64,000 bases of DNA from Erythrobacter sp. HKB08 (GTDB taxonomy: Bacteria > Pseudomonadota > Alphaproteobacteria > Sphingomonadales > Sphingomonadaceae). The DNA lies in contig NZ_CP035310.1 in the NCBI RefSeq assembly GCF_004114695.1, positions 1,657,501 to 1,721,500 of the forward strand, written 5' to 3'. The notes under the pieces were generated by a model, which worked only from the letters and a program-made list of their open reading frames with translations, was not told the origin of the DNA and did no database searches. The first letter of the stretch is position 1. Each line of letters begins with the position of its first letter. Positions 12,195 to 21,300 of this stretch are shown here, in pieces. Both the position numbers and the translations under genes were made by a program.

Positions 12195-13967
12195 ATGAAG
12201 CACCTGCTCGCCGCCACAGCCGCGATTTCCATCCTCGTCGCGACGCCTGTCGCAGCCGACGACCACATGTCGGCCGCAGAAACCTACAAGGAACTGCGCG
12301 AGGAAATCTGGCAGGCGACGCTCGATAGCAACCCGCAGCTGGCAACGAGCATCGGTGACCGGCGCGGCGACGGGAAGCTGGGCGATCTTTCGCTCGAAGG
12401 CTTCGACCGCGAGGTCGCGGAATCGAAGGCCTTCCTCGCCCGGTTGGAGGCGATCGACCCGGCGAGCCTGCCCGAAGACCTGCAGGTCGATTACGCTATC
12501 CTCAAGCGCAGTTTCGAGGACGGGATCGCGGGCGCCGAGTTCGACCAGACGCGCTACATGATCTTCACCAATCGCGGCGGCTGGTTCACCGGTTTCGCTT
12601 CGCTTCCCTATCGCTCGCCGCTCTTCGGCCTGGCCGACTACGAGAGCTACGTGGGTCGCCTGGAATCCTTCGCTCAGCTCAATGAAGACGGCATCGCTCG
12701 CAGCCGCATGGCCGTCGAGCGCGGGCTGACGCAGCCGTGCGAGCCGATGCAGGGGCTGGAACAGCGCATCCAGACGCAGATCGTCGACGACTACACGACC
12801 TCGCCCTTCTGGCGTCCCTTCGCCGAGCGCCCGTCGACCATCTCGGAAAGCGAGTGGGAATCGCTCAAGGACCGCGCCACCGTCGCGCTGGAAGAGGGGG
12901 TATTCCCCTCCTACCGCGACTTCCTCGACTTCTATCTCACCGAATATGCGCCCAAGTGCCGGACCGGCCTGCCGGGGATCGGCGATACGCCCGGCGGCGA
13001 TGACTATTACGCCTACCGCGTGCGCCTCTTCACCACGACCGACATGACGCCGGACGAGGTGCACAATCTCGGCCTGTCCGAAGTCGCGCGCATCCGCGCG
13101 GAGATGGAGCAGGTCGCGGCCGATGCCGGATTCGAAAGCCGCGAGGCCTTCATCGAACACCTGCGCACCGATCCGCAGTATTACGCCAAGACGCCCGAAG
13201 AGCTGATGACGGCGGCAAGCGCGCTCGCCAAGCAGATCGACGGGTGGATGCCCAAGCTGTTCGGCAATTTGCCGCGCCAGCCTTACACGGTCTCGCCTAT
13301 TCCCGCGGCGCAGGCTCCGGGCAATACCACTGCCTATTACGAGCCGGGTTCGCTCGAGACGGGCCAGGCCGGCATTTACCGCGTGAACACGACCGAGCTC
13401 GACCAGCGCCCGCTTTGGGAGCTGCCCGCGCTCGGTGTGCATGAGGCAGTGCCGGGCCACCACCACCAGATCGCTCTCCAGCAGGAGCTCGACATCCATC
13501 CGTTGCGCGCGAACGGAACCTTCTTCACCGCCTTCGTCGAGGGGTGGGGCCTCTATTCCGAGCGGCTCGGCATCGAGATGGGGCTGTATGACACGCCCGC
13601 CAAGCAAATGGGGCGCCTGAGCTACGAAATGTGGCGCGCGACGCGCCTCGTCGTCGATACCGGCATGCATTCGAAGGGCTGGACCAAGCAGCAGGCGGTC
13701 GATTTCATGCTCGACAACACCGCGCTGACCGAGGCGAATATCGATGCGGAGGTCAATCGCTACATCACCTGGCCCGGCCAGGCGTTGGCCTACAAGATCG
13801 GCGAATTGAAGATCCGAGAACTGCGCACGCGCGCGGAAAAAGCGCTCGGGGCCGATTTCGACCTGCGCGCCTTCCACGATGCGGTGCTGGAAAACGGTTC
13901 GATCCCGCTCAACGTGCTCGAAGAGCATATCGACGACTGGATCGCGGAGCAGCAGGCGGAGGGCTGA
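12195..13967 (+). CDS. Exported DUF885 family protein, metallopeptidase-like
   Basis: The 590-residue protein begins with a clear Sec signal peptide (LLAATAAISILVATPVAA, cleaved before DD), so it should act in the periplasm or beyond. The body is DUF885. The key landmark is HEAVPGHHHQ with H416, E417 and the GHHH run at 421-424. This is an HExxxGH zinc-site-like motif related to the M32/M3 gluzincin fold, and EGWGLYSERLG follows about 25 residues later as in other family members. A peptidase role is therefore likely but the substrate is unknown. AGGGAG lies before the ATG. The stop is immediately followed by the convergent kinase-like gene. Confidence 0.85.
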   Translation: MKHLLAATAAISILVATPVAADDHMSAAETYKELREEIWQATLDSNPQLATSIGDRRGDGKLGDLSLEGFDREVAESKAFLARLEAIDPASLPEDLQVDYAILKRSFEDGIAGAEFDQTRYMIFTNRGGWFTGFASLPYRSPLFGLADYESYVGRLESFAQLNEDGIARSRMAVERGLTQPCEPMQGLEQRIQTQIVDDYTTSPFWRPFAERPSTISESEWESLKDRATVALEEGVFPSYRDFLDFYLTEYAPKCRTGLPGIGDTPGGDDYYAYRVRLFTTTDMTPDEVHNLGLSEVARIRAEMEQVAADAGFESREAFIEHLRTDPQYYAKTPEELMTAASALAKQIDGWMPKLFGNLPRQPYTVSPIPAAQAPGNTTAYYEPGSLETGQAGIYRVNTTELDQRPLWELPALGVHEAVPGHHHQIALQQELDIHPLRANGTFFTAFVEGWGLYSERLGIEMGLYDTPAKQMGRLSYEMWRATRLVVDTGMHSKGWTKQQAVDFMLDNTALTEANIDAEVNRYITWPGQALAYKIGELKIRELRTRAEKALGADFDLRAFHDAVLENGSIPLNVLEEHIDDWIAEQQAEG

Positions 13968-15302
13968 TCAGGCCGTCGCGGCGAAGGTTTCCTCGACCAC
14001 TTCCCGCACATTGACGACGGCCTTGAGCCGCGCGCCGAGCAGCGCCGTTCCGCTGACCTTGCGCTGGACGAACAGCGTCTCGGCGGGCGGAACGTGCCAC
14101 GTCTCGCGGTCCTCGGCGATCGCCATGCCCTCGTCGCGCAGCGGCGGGACAAAGGCGCGGTCGCCGAAGTCGAAAGGTGCATCCTTCGCCATTTCGCCGA
14201 CGATGATGTCGATCATCCGGTCGACCCGCTCGCGGTGCTTCTCGATCACCACCGGGCTGACGAAACCGGCCGCGACCGATTCTTCGCGCACACGGTCCTG
14301 GTCGCGGTCGAGGCCCGCTTCAAGCAGGCGGCGATAGCTGCGCTGGATATCGGGAGCGACTGCGCGGGTCGCGCCGAAATCGAGCAGCACGACGCGCCCG
14401 CTTTCGCGCTGGTAGCGGTAATTGGCGAAATTGGGGTCGGTCTGCATGACGCCGAATTCGAACAGCTCGCGCGCTACGAGGCGGATAAGCCGTTCGAACA
14501 CTTCGTTGCGCAGATCCTGCGGCTCGTCGGCGAGCGTTTCGATCGGGATGCCCTCGACGAAGCTCATCGCGAGGATTTTCTCGCGCGTCAGCCCTTCGTG
14601 CAGTTCGGGAATGATGAACCCGGGACGGTCGGCGAGGCGTTCGCGATAGAGCCGCATTTGCTCGCCTTCGCGGATGTAGTCGGCCTCCTCGTGCAGCTGT
14701 TCTTTCGCGGCCTTGAGCAGCGGATCGAGGTCCAGCTGCTTGGGCAGCAGGCCGGATACGCGAAGGAGCGTCGCGACATTGTCGACATCGCTGTCGATGC
14801 TTTGCGCGACACCCGGGTATTGGACCTTGATCGCCAGCGTCTCGCCGTCGCGGGTGACGGCCCGGTGGACTTGGCCGATGCTGGCTGCAGCAATCGGGCG
14901 CGGCTCGAAGCGGCGGAACTGGCGGCGCCAGTCCTTGCCCCATTGCTCGGCGAGCACCTTGTCCAGCTGGTGCGGCGGCATGAAATTCGCCCGGTCGCGC
15001 AGTGCGGCGAGGATATCGGCCAGTTCGGGAGGCAGGAAATCGCCTGCGTCCATGCTGATCATCTGGCCCAGCTTCATCGCAGCGCCGCGGAGGTGCGAAA
15101 GGCGGTCGGTCAGGCGCTTCGCATTGCCCGGCGTAAGCAGAAGCTCGTCCATCCGGGGACGCTCGCCCGCTGCGAGCCTGCGCGCGCCTTCCGCCAACAT
15201 TCCGCCGGCAACGCCGCCGGCGAGCCTCGAAAAGCCGCCCAAACGAGAAAGGCGCCCACTGGGGACGGCGCGGTGGCGGCTCGGAAGATCGTCGTCAGCC
15301 AT
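13968..15302 (-). CDS. ABC1/UbiB (ADCK) family atypical kinase
   Basis: The 444-residue protein has the hallmarks of the UbiB/ADCK atypical kinase family: a KxGQ motif (K77-Q80, in MKLGQMIS), the alanine-rich loop AAASIGQVHRA that replaces the glycine-rich loop, the VAIK-like lysine in LAIKVQYPG, and the DFGAT metal-binding motif near residue 310. Members support ubiquinone biosynthesis or other quinone/lipid handling at the inner membrane. Unlike E. coli UbiB, no long C-terminal transmembrane pair is evident. A GTG 24 bases upstream (15326) is an alternative start. It lies convergent with the DUF885 gene. Confidence 0.87.
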   Translation of the reverse strand: MADDDLPSRHRAVPSGRLSRLGGFSRLAGGVAGGMLAEGARRLAAGERPRMDELLLTPGNAKRLTDRLSHLRGAAMKLGQMISMDAGDFLPPELADILAALRDRANFMPPHQLDKVLAEQWGKDWRRQFRRFEPRPIAAASIGQVHRAVTRDGETLAIKVQYPGVAQSIDSDVDNVATLLRVSGLLPKQLDLDPLLKAAKEQLHEEADYIREGEQMRLYRERLADRPGFIIPELHEGLTREKILAMSFVEGIPIETLADEPQDLRNEVFERLIRLVARELFEFGVMQTDPNFANYRYQRESGRVVLLDFGATRAVAPDIQRSYRRLLEAGLDRDQDRVREESVAAGFVSPVVIEKHRERVDRMIDIIVGEMAKDAPFDFGDRAFVPPLRDEGMAIAEDRETWHVPPAETLFVQRKVSGTALLGARLKAVVNVREVVEETFAATA

Positions 15303-15363
15303 GGATACGATATGGGGCGCGGCCACCCAACGGCAAGCCGCGCCCCATGCCCTTCATTCGGTA

Positions 15364-15525
15364 TTACCTACGCGCGAAATTCACATAGAGCGCGTGGATC
15401 ACGCCCGGCACGAAGAAAATCAGCGTGAGGATCAGGTTGATCCAGAAATCGCGGTCGAGGCCGTGACGCAGGAAGACGCCGACCGGCGGGATGAGGATGC
15501 TCAGGATCAGTACGATAAGGCCCAT
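15364..15525 (-). CDS. Pmp3/YqaE (UPF0057) family membrane peptide
   Basis: A 53-residue protein with two membrane helices. Helix one is MGLIVLILSILIPPVGVFL, with the proline pair typical of the family. A short charged loop (RHGLDRDFW) follows, and helix two is INLILTLIFFVPGVIHALYV. The pattern IPPxxVFL...INxxLTLxxxxPGxIHAxYV is the Pmp3/YqaE signature. Relatives influence membrane potential and are often stress-induced. GGAG lies seven bases before the ATG at 15525. It is a separate small gene upstream of the kinase gene on the same strand (61 bases). Confidence 0.9.
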   Translation of the reverse strand: MGLIVLILSILIPPVGVFLRHGLDRDFWINLILTLIFFVPGVIHALYVNFARR

Positions 15526-15631
15526 TATTCAACTCCGTAATTCAGCAAGTGACGTGTTACCGTCCGTTGCCCAATCAACGGCGGCTCGCTCGTAGAGTTC
15601 CGTTCGCGGAGACGGAACATCCGGGCTCCCG

Positions 15632-16129
15632 GTGCGTTTGAACCCGCTAATTTGGTCCGCAGGAGTCTCCGCTTTCAAACAGTCAGTCGATCTTCCCAGG
15701 GGCACGCTCGCGCTCGGATATGCGGGATTGCTGCCGCAGCTTGCCGCGCTTGTGCTGGTGGTGGCTGGCGGCGAGTGGGCCTGGATCGCGCTGGCGTCTT
15801 CCCACGCCTATGCCTCGCTGATTTTCAGCTTCCTCGGCGGAGTGTGGTGGGGGCAGGCACTGCAAACGAGCAATCCGCCGAGTTGGGTGCTTCCCATAGC
15901 CGTGATGCCCAGCCTGATCGGCCTCGCGCTGTTCCTGCCGTGGACGCTCGGCTGGCCGTGGCCGGGGCCGTCGCTGCTGTGGCTCGGCCTGCTGATCGCA
16001 GCATCGCCGCTGGTCGACCGCGCCCTCGGCTTTCACGAGCACGCGTGGATGCGCCTGCGATGGCACCTCTCGCTCGGGCTGGGCGGATTGTCGGTAATGA
16101 TTGCAGTCATCGCCCTGAGCGGGCGGTGA
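15632..16129 (+). CDS. DUF3429 integral membrane protein
   Basis: A 165-residue hydrophobic protein with about four to five membrane helices and the conserved FLGGVWWG segment after the second helix, which matches DUF3429 proteins of proteobacteria. Function is unknown for the family. The start is a GTG at 15632 (MRLNPL), the only start that leaves the N-terminal segment before LPRGTLALGYAGLLPQ intact; a later start cannot be excluded. It is convergent with the surface-protein operon (four bases between stops). Confidence 0.75.
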   Translation: MRLNPLIWSAGVSAFKQSVDLPRGTLALGYAGLLPQLAALVLVVAGGEWAWIALASSHAYASLIFSFLGGVWWGQALQTSNPPSWVLPIAVMPSLIGLALFLPWTLGWPWPGPSLLWLGLLIAASPLVDRALGFHEHAWMRLRWHLSLGLGGLSVMIAVIALSGR

Positions 16130-16133
16130 CACG

Positions 16134-18302
16134 CTATTCGATAGCGTAGCGGGTGCGCAGGCTGAAGCTGCTCCCGGCAGCCATGCTCCCGCTTGGCCGG
16201 ATGCGGAAATGCGTAATGTTCGCATCGCACCCATCGGCATCTGCGGTCGGCTGGTATGTCCAGCTCGCCCCGCCGTCGGACGAGAACTCGAGATGGTCCG
16301 CTGCGTCCGTCAGCGACGAAAAATTGTAGGCCAGTCCGCTAGTCGGTGAGCCTTGCGTAAAGACGACGGGCAAGCCCGACCCCGCCGCATTGAAGCACAT
16401 CTTTGCTTCTGGCGGACCGGCATCGGCGATCGAAATCGTATTGGCGTCGGTCGGCGAGATGCCGGTGTTCGACACCGTGATGAGATAGTCGACCAGCGCG
16501 CCCGGGATCGCCTTGGGATTGTTGGTCCCGTTGACCGGATCGGACACGAGCGAACTGACCTTCGTCACCGAAAGTGCGGTTGCCGGACGACAGAAATTGA
16601 TGTCGTGCAGGGCAATCCCCTGCTGTCCCGGATCGCTCGGCGCGAGCGAGTGGTTTCCGTAGCGGATCACGATCGTATCGATGGGCTGCGAAAAGGTGAC
16701 GGTGATGTTGCCGTCGGGACGGTCGGAATCCGACGCGGCATCGCCATAGGCGGTGTTCCCGATGACATAGTTTGATGCGCCGTTCGTCACCGTCGGAGTG
16801 ACCAAAGCGCCGTTCAGTCGTCCGAACACTTCGATCCGGTCGGCGAACTGCCCGGCTGCGTAGTCGATATCGAAAATGCTGAACTGCGCGCCCTGCATCT
16901 TGGCCGGCAGCGAAATCGTGGTGGTCACGACCTGCGATGTGTTGGCCATGTCGACAAGCTGCAGCAGCGTGAACTGCCCGGTGCCGCCGTGGACGATGTT
17001 CTGCCGCGAGGGAGACTGGCCCCCTACGGTGGCATTGTTGAGCCAGGTGCCGGGGTTCGACATCGAGAAGCCGATGTTGCCGAGGGTTCCGAGCGAGTAG
17101 GAGGCCGAGGTGGTGCCGGCGGTCCAGGAGATGCTGTCCCAGTCGAAGATGATATTGGAGTTCGGGCACGAAAGGACGGGCGGCGTACCGGCAACACGCG
17201 GGCCAGCAACCGTCATGGTAGCAGTCGCGTAATCGTCCTCCGACGTTGCGCCGTTCGCCGGGGTCGAGTCGCTGTCGAAGGTGCTGCTGGCCCAGACTTC
17301 CGCCCGGTTGGTCAGGACTGCCCCTGCGCTCGCATTGATCGTCCCGCTGATGTCCAGCGTGACGCTTTGGCCCGGAGCGAGGGTACCGGCATTCCAGTCA
17401 CCGGTCGTCGGATTGAAGGTCCCGGTACCCGTGTGGCCGGTATAGTTGAAACCGGCAGGAAGGGTGTCGCGAACGACGACCCCGGTGGCGGTCCTGCTGG
17501 AAAGCGACGAATTGGTGAGCGTGAGGCGGAAAGTGGCCGTGGCGCCGGAAGCCGGGCTGGCATTGAGCGCCGTCTTCGCCAGCGACAGGTCGGCGGCAGG
17601 ACGCGCGTAGGAGAAGTCCGAGATGCCCGTGAACTGGCCCGTGGGGTCGCCGGTGCCCGTGTAGCTGAAATAGACGATTCGGATCCGTTTGACCGCGGTC
17701 GTACCGAAATTGAATCGCAGGTCGCCATTGGTCGCTGCCGTGTCCGACGGAGATACGCCGGTCCAGCCGTTCACCGCCGCATCGCTGGTCCTGCTGACCG
17801 AGACACTCGCGGTCCAGAAGCCCGAGTTTGTCGCCGAGTTCTGCCACACGCCATTGCCGGTGTCGTAATAGACCTCGATCGCATCACGGAACGAGCCGTT
17901 GTCGATATCGGTCAGCACGAACTGCAGGTTCTTTACCGCTTCCGACAGGTTGAAAATCGTCGTGATCTTGTCGTTCGGATCGTAGCTCGAGTTGTCGAAG
18001 TTGAGCAGCAGCGGCTGCGGGGCGCTGCCGATCGTGCCGGTATAGTAGGACAGAAATCCGCCATAGCTGGGCACGAACGTACCGCCGTTGACCTGCGCGC
18101 TGTAGCTGACCTGCACACTCGTGCCGTCGGTGCCGGTCGCAGTGAAATTGCTCGGCGCCGCCTGGAGGTTGGTCAGGCCGGCAGAGGCCCAGTCGATCGT
18201 TTCGGTCTGCGCGCTCGCCGGCGCAGCGATCAGTGCCGCAAAGGCTGCCAGAAGGCCTGCGATAGCCCGAAGGAGCTTCGGCGAGATGGCGTGCCCCGTC
18301 AT
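16134..18302 (-). CDS. Exported DUF11 surface protein, last gene of the surface operon
   Basis: A 722-residue secreted protein. It has a signal peptide (LLAAFAALIAAPASA, cleaved before QTE). Two related beta-sandwich regions sit at about 35-230 and 375-570; both contain NFDNSSYDPND- or DIDYAAGQFADR-like patches and describe-type strands. Two DUF11 repeats follow: LSLAKTALNASPASGATATF from about 240 and LSVTKVSSLVSDPVNG from about 575. The last 60 residues hold the module SSDGGASW...ITHFRIRPSG and end in RTRYAIE, like the smaller relatives in this operon and at 31581. Its start overlaps the stop of the barrel gene by four bases (ATGA), so the two are translationally coupled. No anchor is visible, so it is presumably surface-retained through partners. 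Confidence 0.82.
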   Translation of the reverse strand: MTGHAISPKLLRAIAGLLAAFAALIAAPASAQTETIDWASAGLTNLQAAPSNFTATGTDGTSVQVSYSAQVNGGTFVPSYGGFLSYYTGTIGSAPQPLLLNFDNSSYDPNDKITTIFNLSEAVKNLQFVLTDIDNGSFRDAIEVYYDTGNGVWQNSATNSGFWTASVSVSRTSDAAVNGWTGVSPSDTAATNGDLRFNFGTTAVKRIRIVYFSYTGTGDPTGQFTGISDFSYARPAADLSLAKTALNASPASGATATFRLTLTNSSLSSRTATGVVVRDTLPAGFNYTGHTGTGTFNPTTGDWNAGTLAPGQSVTLDISGTINASAGAVLTNRAEVWASSTFDSDSTPANGATSEDDYATATMTVAGPRVAGTPPVLSCPNSNIIFDWDSISWTAGTTSASYSLGTLGNIGFSMSNPGTWLNNATVGGQSPSRQNIVHGGTGQFTLLQLVDMANTSQVVTTTISLPAKMQGAQFSIFDIDYAAGQFADRIEVFGRLNGALVTPTVTNGASNYVIGNTAYGDAASDSDRPDGNITVTFSQPIDTIVIRYGNHSLAPSDPGQQGIALHDINFCRPATALSVTKVSSLVSDPVNGTNNPKAIPGALVDYLITVSNTGISPTDANTISIADAGPPEAKMCFNAAGSGLPVVFTQGSPTSGLAYNFSSLTDAADHLEFSSDGGASWTYQPTADADGCDANITHFRIRPSGSMAAGSSFSLRTRYAIE

Positions 18303-21300
18303 TTGCGGCCTAGCCCCAGAAACGAGAAGCTGTCTGCGTCGAACTTGATCCGGACACTGGCGTAGAGACCCTCATCGGTGTCGCGCATGCCCGAAAAGTC
18401 GGGGTCGCGAAAGCCGGTTATGTTGTAGCCGACATTGAGCAGCACGCCCTTGGCCGGGACGAACCCGACGTTCGGACCGACGGCATAGCTGACCGTGTCG
18501 TCACCGAGGTTTGCACGCACGGTCGCGCTTGCCCCGATCTCGAAGCGCTCACCGACACCGATCCGTGCATCGAGCCCGGCGAAGGTCGAAACGCTGTCCA
18601 GTTCGAACCCGCCATAGCTATCCAGATTGTAGCGAGCGCCGAGGAACAGGCCGATCTCGCTGCGGCGGGCGAGTTCTTCCGTCTCGTCGCCGTCGCGGGG
18701 CGACCAGTTGGTCGAAAGGCTTGCGATCAGGCGCTTGGCGCCGGCATCGCCCGAAACCGTCAATGCGGTCCGACCCGCAGGGCCGGCTTCACCCAGCACT
18801 GCATTGGAGACGGAATCGCTACGGAACTCCAGCTTCCCGAGGAAGGCAATTTCGGATTCTGCGGGGCGATGAGCCAGCGCGATTGCCGCGTCCATGACTT
18901 CGGTCTGCGCGCCATTGGTGCCTTCTGCCGTGGTCCAGCTGAAGCCCGAACCGACCACGCTACCTTCGCCGAGCTGTCGGATCGCACCGAGCGACACACC
19001 CCAGCGGTCGGCATATTCGCCATCGCGATATTCGCCGCGTGCCGTCGCGCTCCACGCTCCATCGCGCCAGGCTCCGCCGAGCGTTACTGCCGTAAAGTCC
19101 TCGAAGAGCGCGCCGCCGGGACCGAACTGGCCGCCGCTTGCTGCAGGCTGGTCGACATTGACGAGATCGTCGACCTGCGGCGAACCGTCGAGGGTCCAGT
19201 TGCTGTCGAAAGTGGCATCGAGCGACAGCTTCGGGTTCACCTGCCAGGTCTGGGCGAGGCCGAAGGCTGCGAAGCTGCGATTGCCACGTTCGCCGATATC
19301 CTGCTTGCCGAGCGTGCTGGAAACGCGCCCGCCGACCCACGGCGTTAGCTCGAAACCGCCGCGCAGCGTGCTGCTTTCGAAACCGTTGCCATCGGCAAAT
19401 TCGTAGTCGGCGATGATCCGCACGTCGTTCGTGATCGCGTAGCGCGCGCCGACACGATGGCGCAGGGGCAGGTCGACGGAATCGGTCGAATCGAGCGGCA
19501 TCGAAGTCGCAGCCGTCAGCTCGAGCTTGTTGTGGAACATGCGCTGCGTCGCGCCTGCTTCGAGGACGGTGGAACGGTTGGAAGTGCCATCCGTGAGACG
19601 GTCATCGAAATGCGCGATGCCGACGCGGATGTCGGAATTGGTCGAGGAATAGCCGAGTTCGACCTGGGCAGCACGGCGACGGGCCGCATCGGTCAGGCTG
19701 TCGTCCTGCCACAGGCTCGCGATAATGCTCATCTGCTCCGAGAGGCGCATGCGGGCATCGGCACCGATCTTCCGGCGACCAAGCTCGGCATTGTTCTGCT
19801 GGCCGACCCCGAAGGTCGATTCCGCCGACTTGGCATAAGCGAGCAGGTCGAGCTTGCCCGACTGGTGCTGCGCTTCGATCAGCCAGGCCATCGAGTTTTC
19901 GCCCGAGGTACGGCTGCCGGCGATTTCCGCGCGCAGTTCGGTCGAATTGCCGAGCTTGGCGCGAAGGTCGAGACCGACGATGTTGGTCCGCAGGTCGTCG
20001 CCGCCATCGCTGATCATGGTTGCACCGATGCGAAGGGTGTCGCCGCCATTGCGCCAGTCAATCCGTCCGCCCGCATTCATGACGCCGCCGCCGAGCTGGT
20101 CGGTTTCATATTCGATGACGATGAACTGCGGGTTGAGATCGAAGTCGCGGCTCAGGACCGGCTGCTTGAAGCTGATCGTGCCGGCGAGGAAGTCGATGTC
20201 GTAGTCGAGGAAACGCGTCAGTTCGCGGCGCTCGACGATGAGCTCGGAACGGAAGCGGTCGCGGACTTCGAGGATGACGTTTTCGGTATTGGGGACGATC
20301 GCCCGGCTGCCGAGACGATACGGTCCGCTGATACCCTGTCCCTGGATCTCGTCACGGCGGAAGCGGGTTCCGGCTTCGGCGCCGAACGCCTTGATACCGA
20401 ACTGGCCGATCCGCGCTTCGCCGCTGACGCCGGTCGCCACGCGGCGATAATTGGCAAGGCGCGTCTGGTCGAAGTTGGTTTCGAAATCGCCATACTGAAC
20501 GTTGAAGGCCGGCCCCTCGACGCGGGCATAGACCTTTTCGCGCGATGCTGCGTCGAACTGGCGAACGGATGCGTCGCCGAAGACCGTGTAATAGGCTTGC
20601 GGATCGAGCGTGCCGAGCACGCGCTGATCGCCCCGGTCCTTCGCGCTGTCATAGGCGAAGGTGACCAGAAGGTCTTTCGCGACCGGGCCCTTCGCATAGA
20701 CCGCGACGCGGGCTTCCTCGCCAAGGTCGCTTGCGAAATTGCCGGCGCGGTCCATTCCGTCGGCAACGGTGCGCGAACCGATCGATGCTTCGGCCAGGCC
20801 GACGACGGTCCAGTCGATATCGCCGGGGGCGATCCAGGTTTCCAACTGCTGTTCGCGCGACACTTCCCCGTCGTCGAAACGGAAGGTCAGCTGCAGGGCG
20901 CCGCTGGTCATCGTCGGGGCAAGCTCGATCAGCGCGATCCCGCTTTCGTCGGCGACCGTCCAGCGGGCCGAGGTAGGGCCCTGGCGGGTCAGCTGGTTCA
21001 GTTGCTGGCGGGTAATCTGCTCGGCGCTTTCGTAGGGCGCATTGAGCGTGAAGTCGCCGGACACGCCCTCGCGAAGCGGGCGATTGTTCCGATCGAGAAT
21101 GCGGACCGCGACAACCGGGCGAGTGCGACCGTCGGCCACCAGGCGAGACTGGTCTGCGACCAGTTCGACCTTGGTCGGGAGGTTGGTGAAGAAAACGGGG
21201 CGCTCGTGGCGCGACGCGACAAAGCCGTCCGCACCGAGAATCTCGGCCGCCAGCAAGGTCCGTTCGCCGGACAGCGGCACGCCGCGCCAGGTGCTCACGG

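Noticed and set aside
12013-12345. Minus-strand frame overlapping the phosphatase and DUF885 starts
   Set aside because: It overlaps two well-supported genes and has no coding features of its own.
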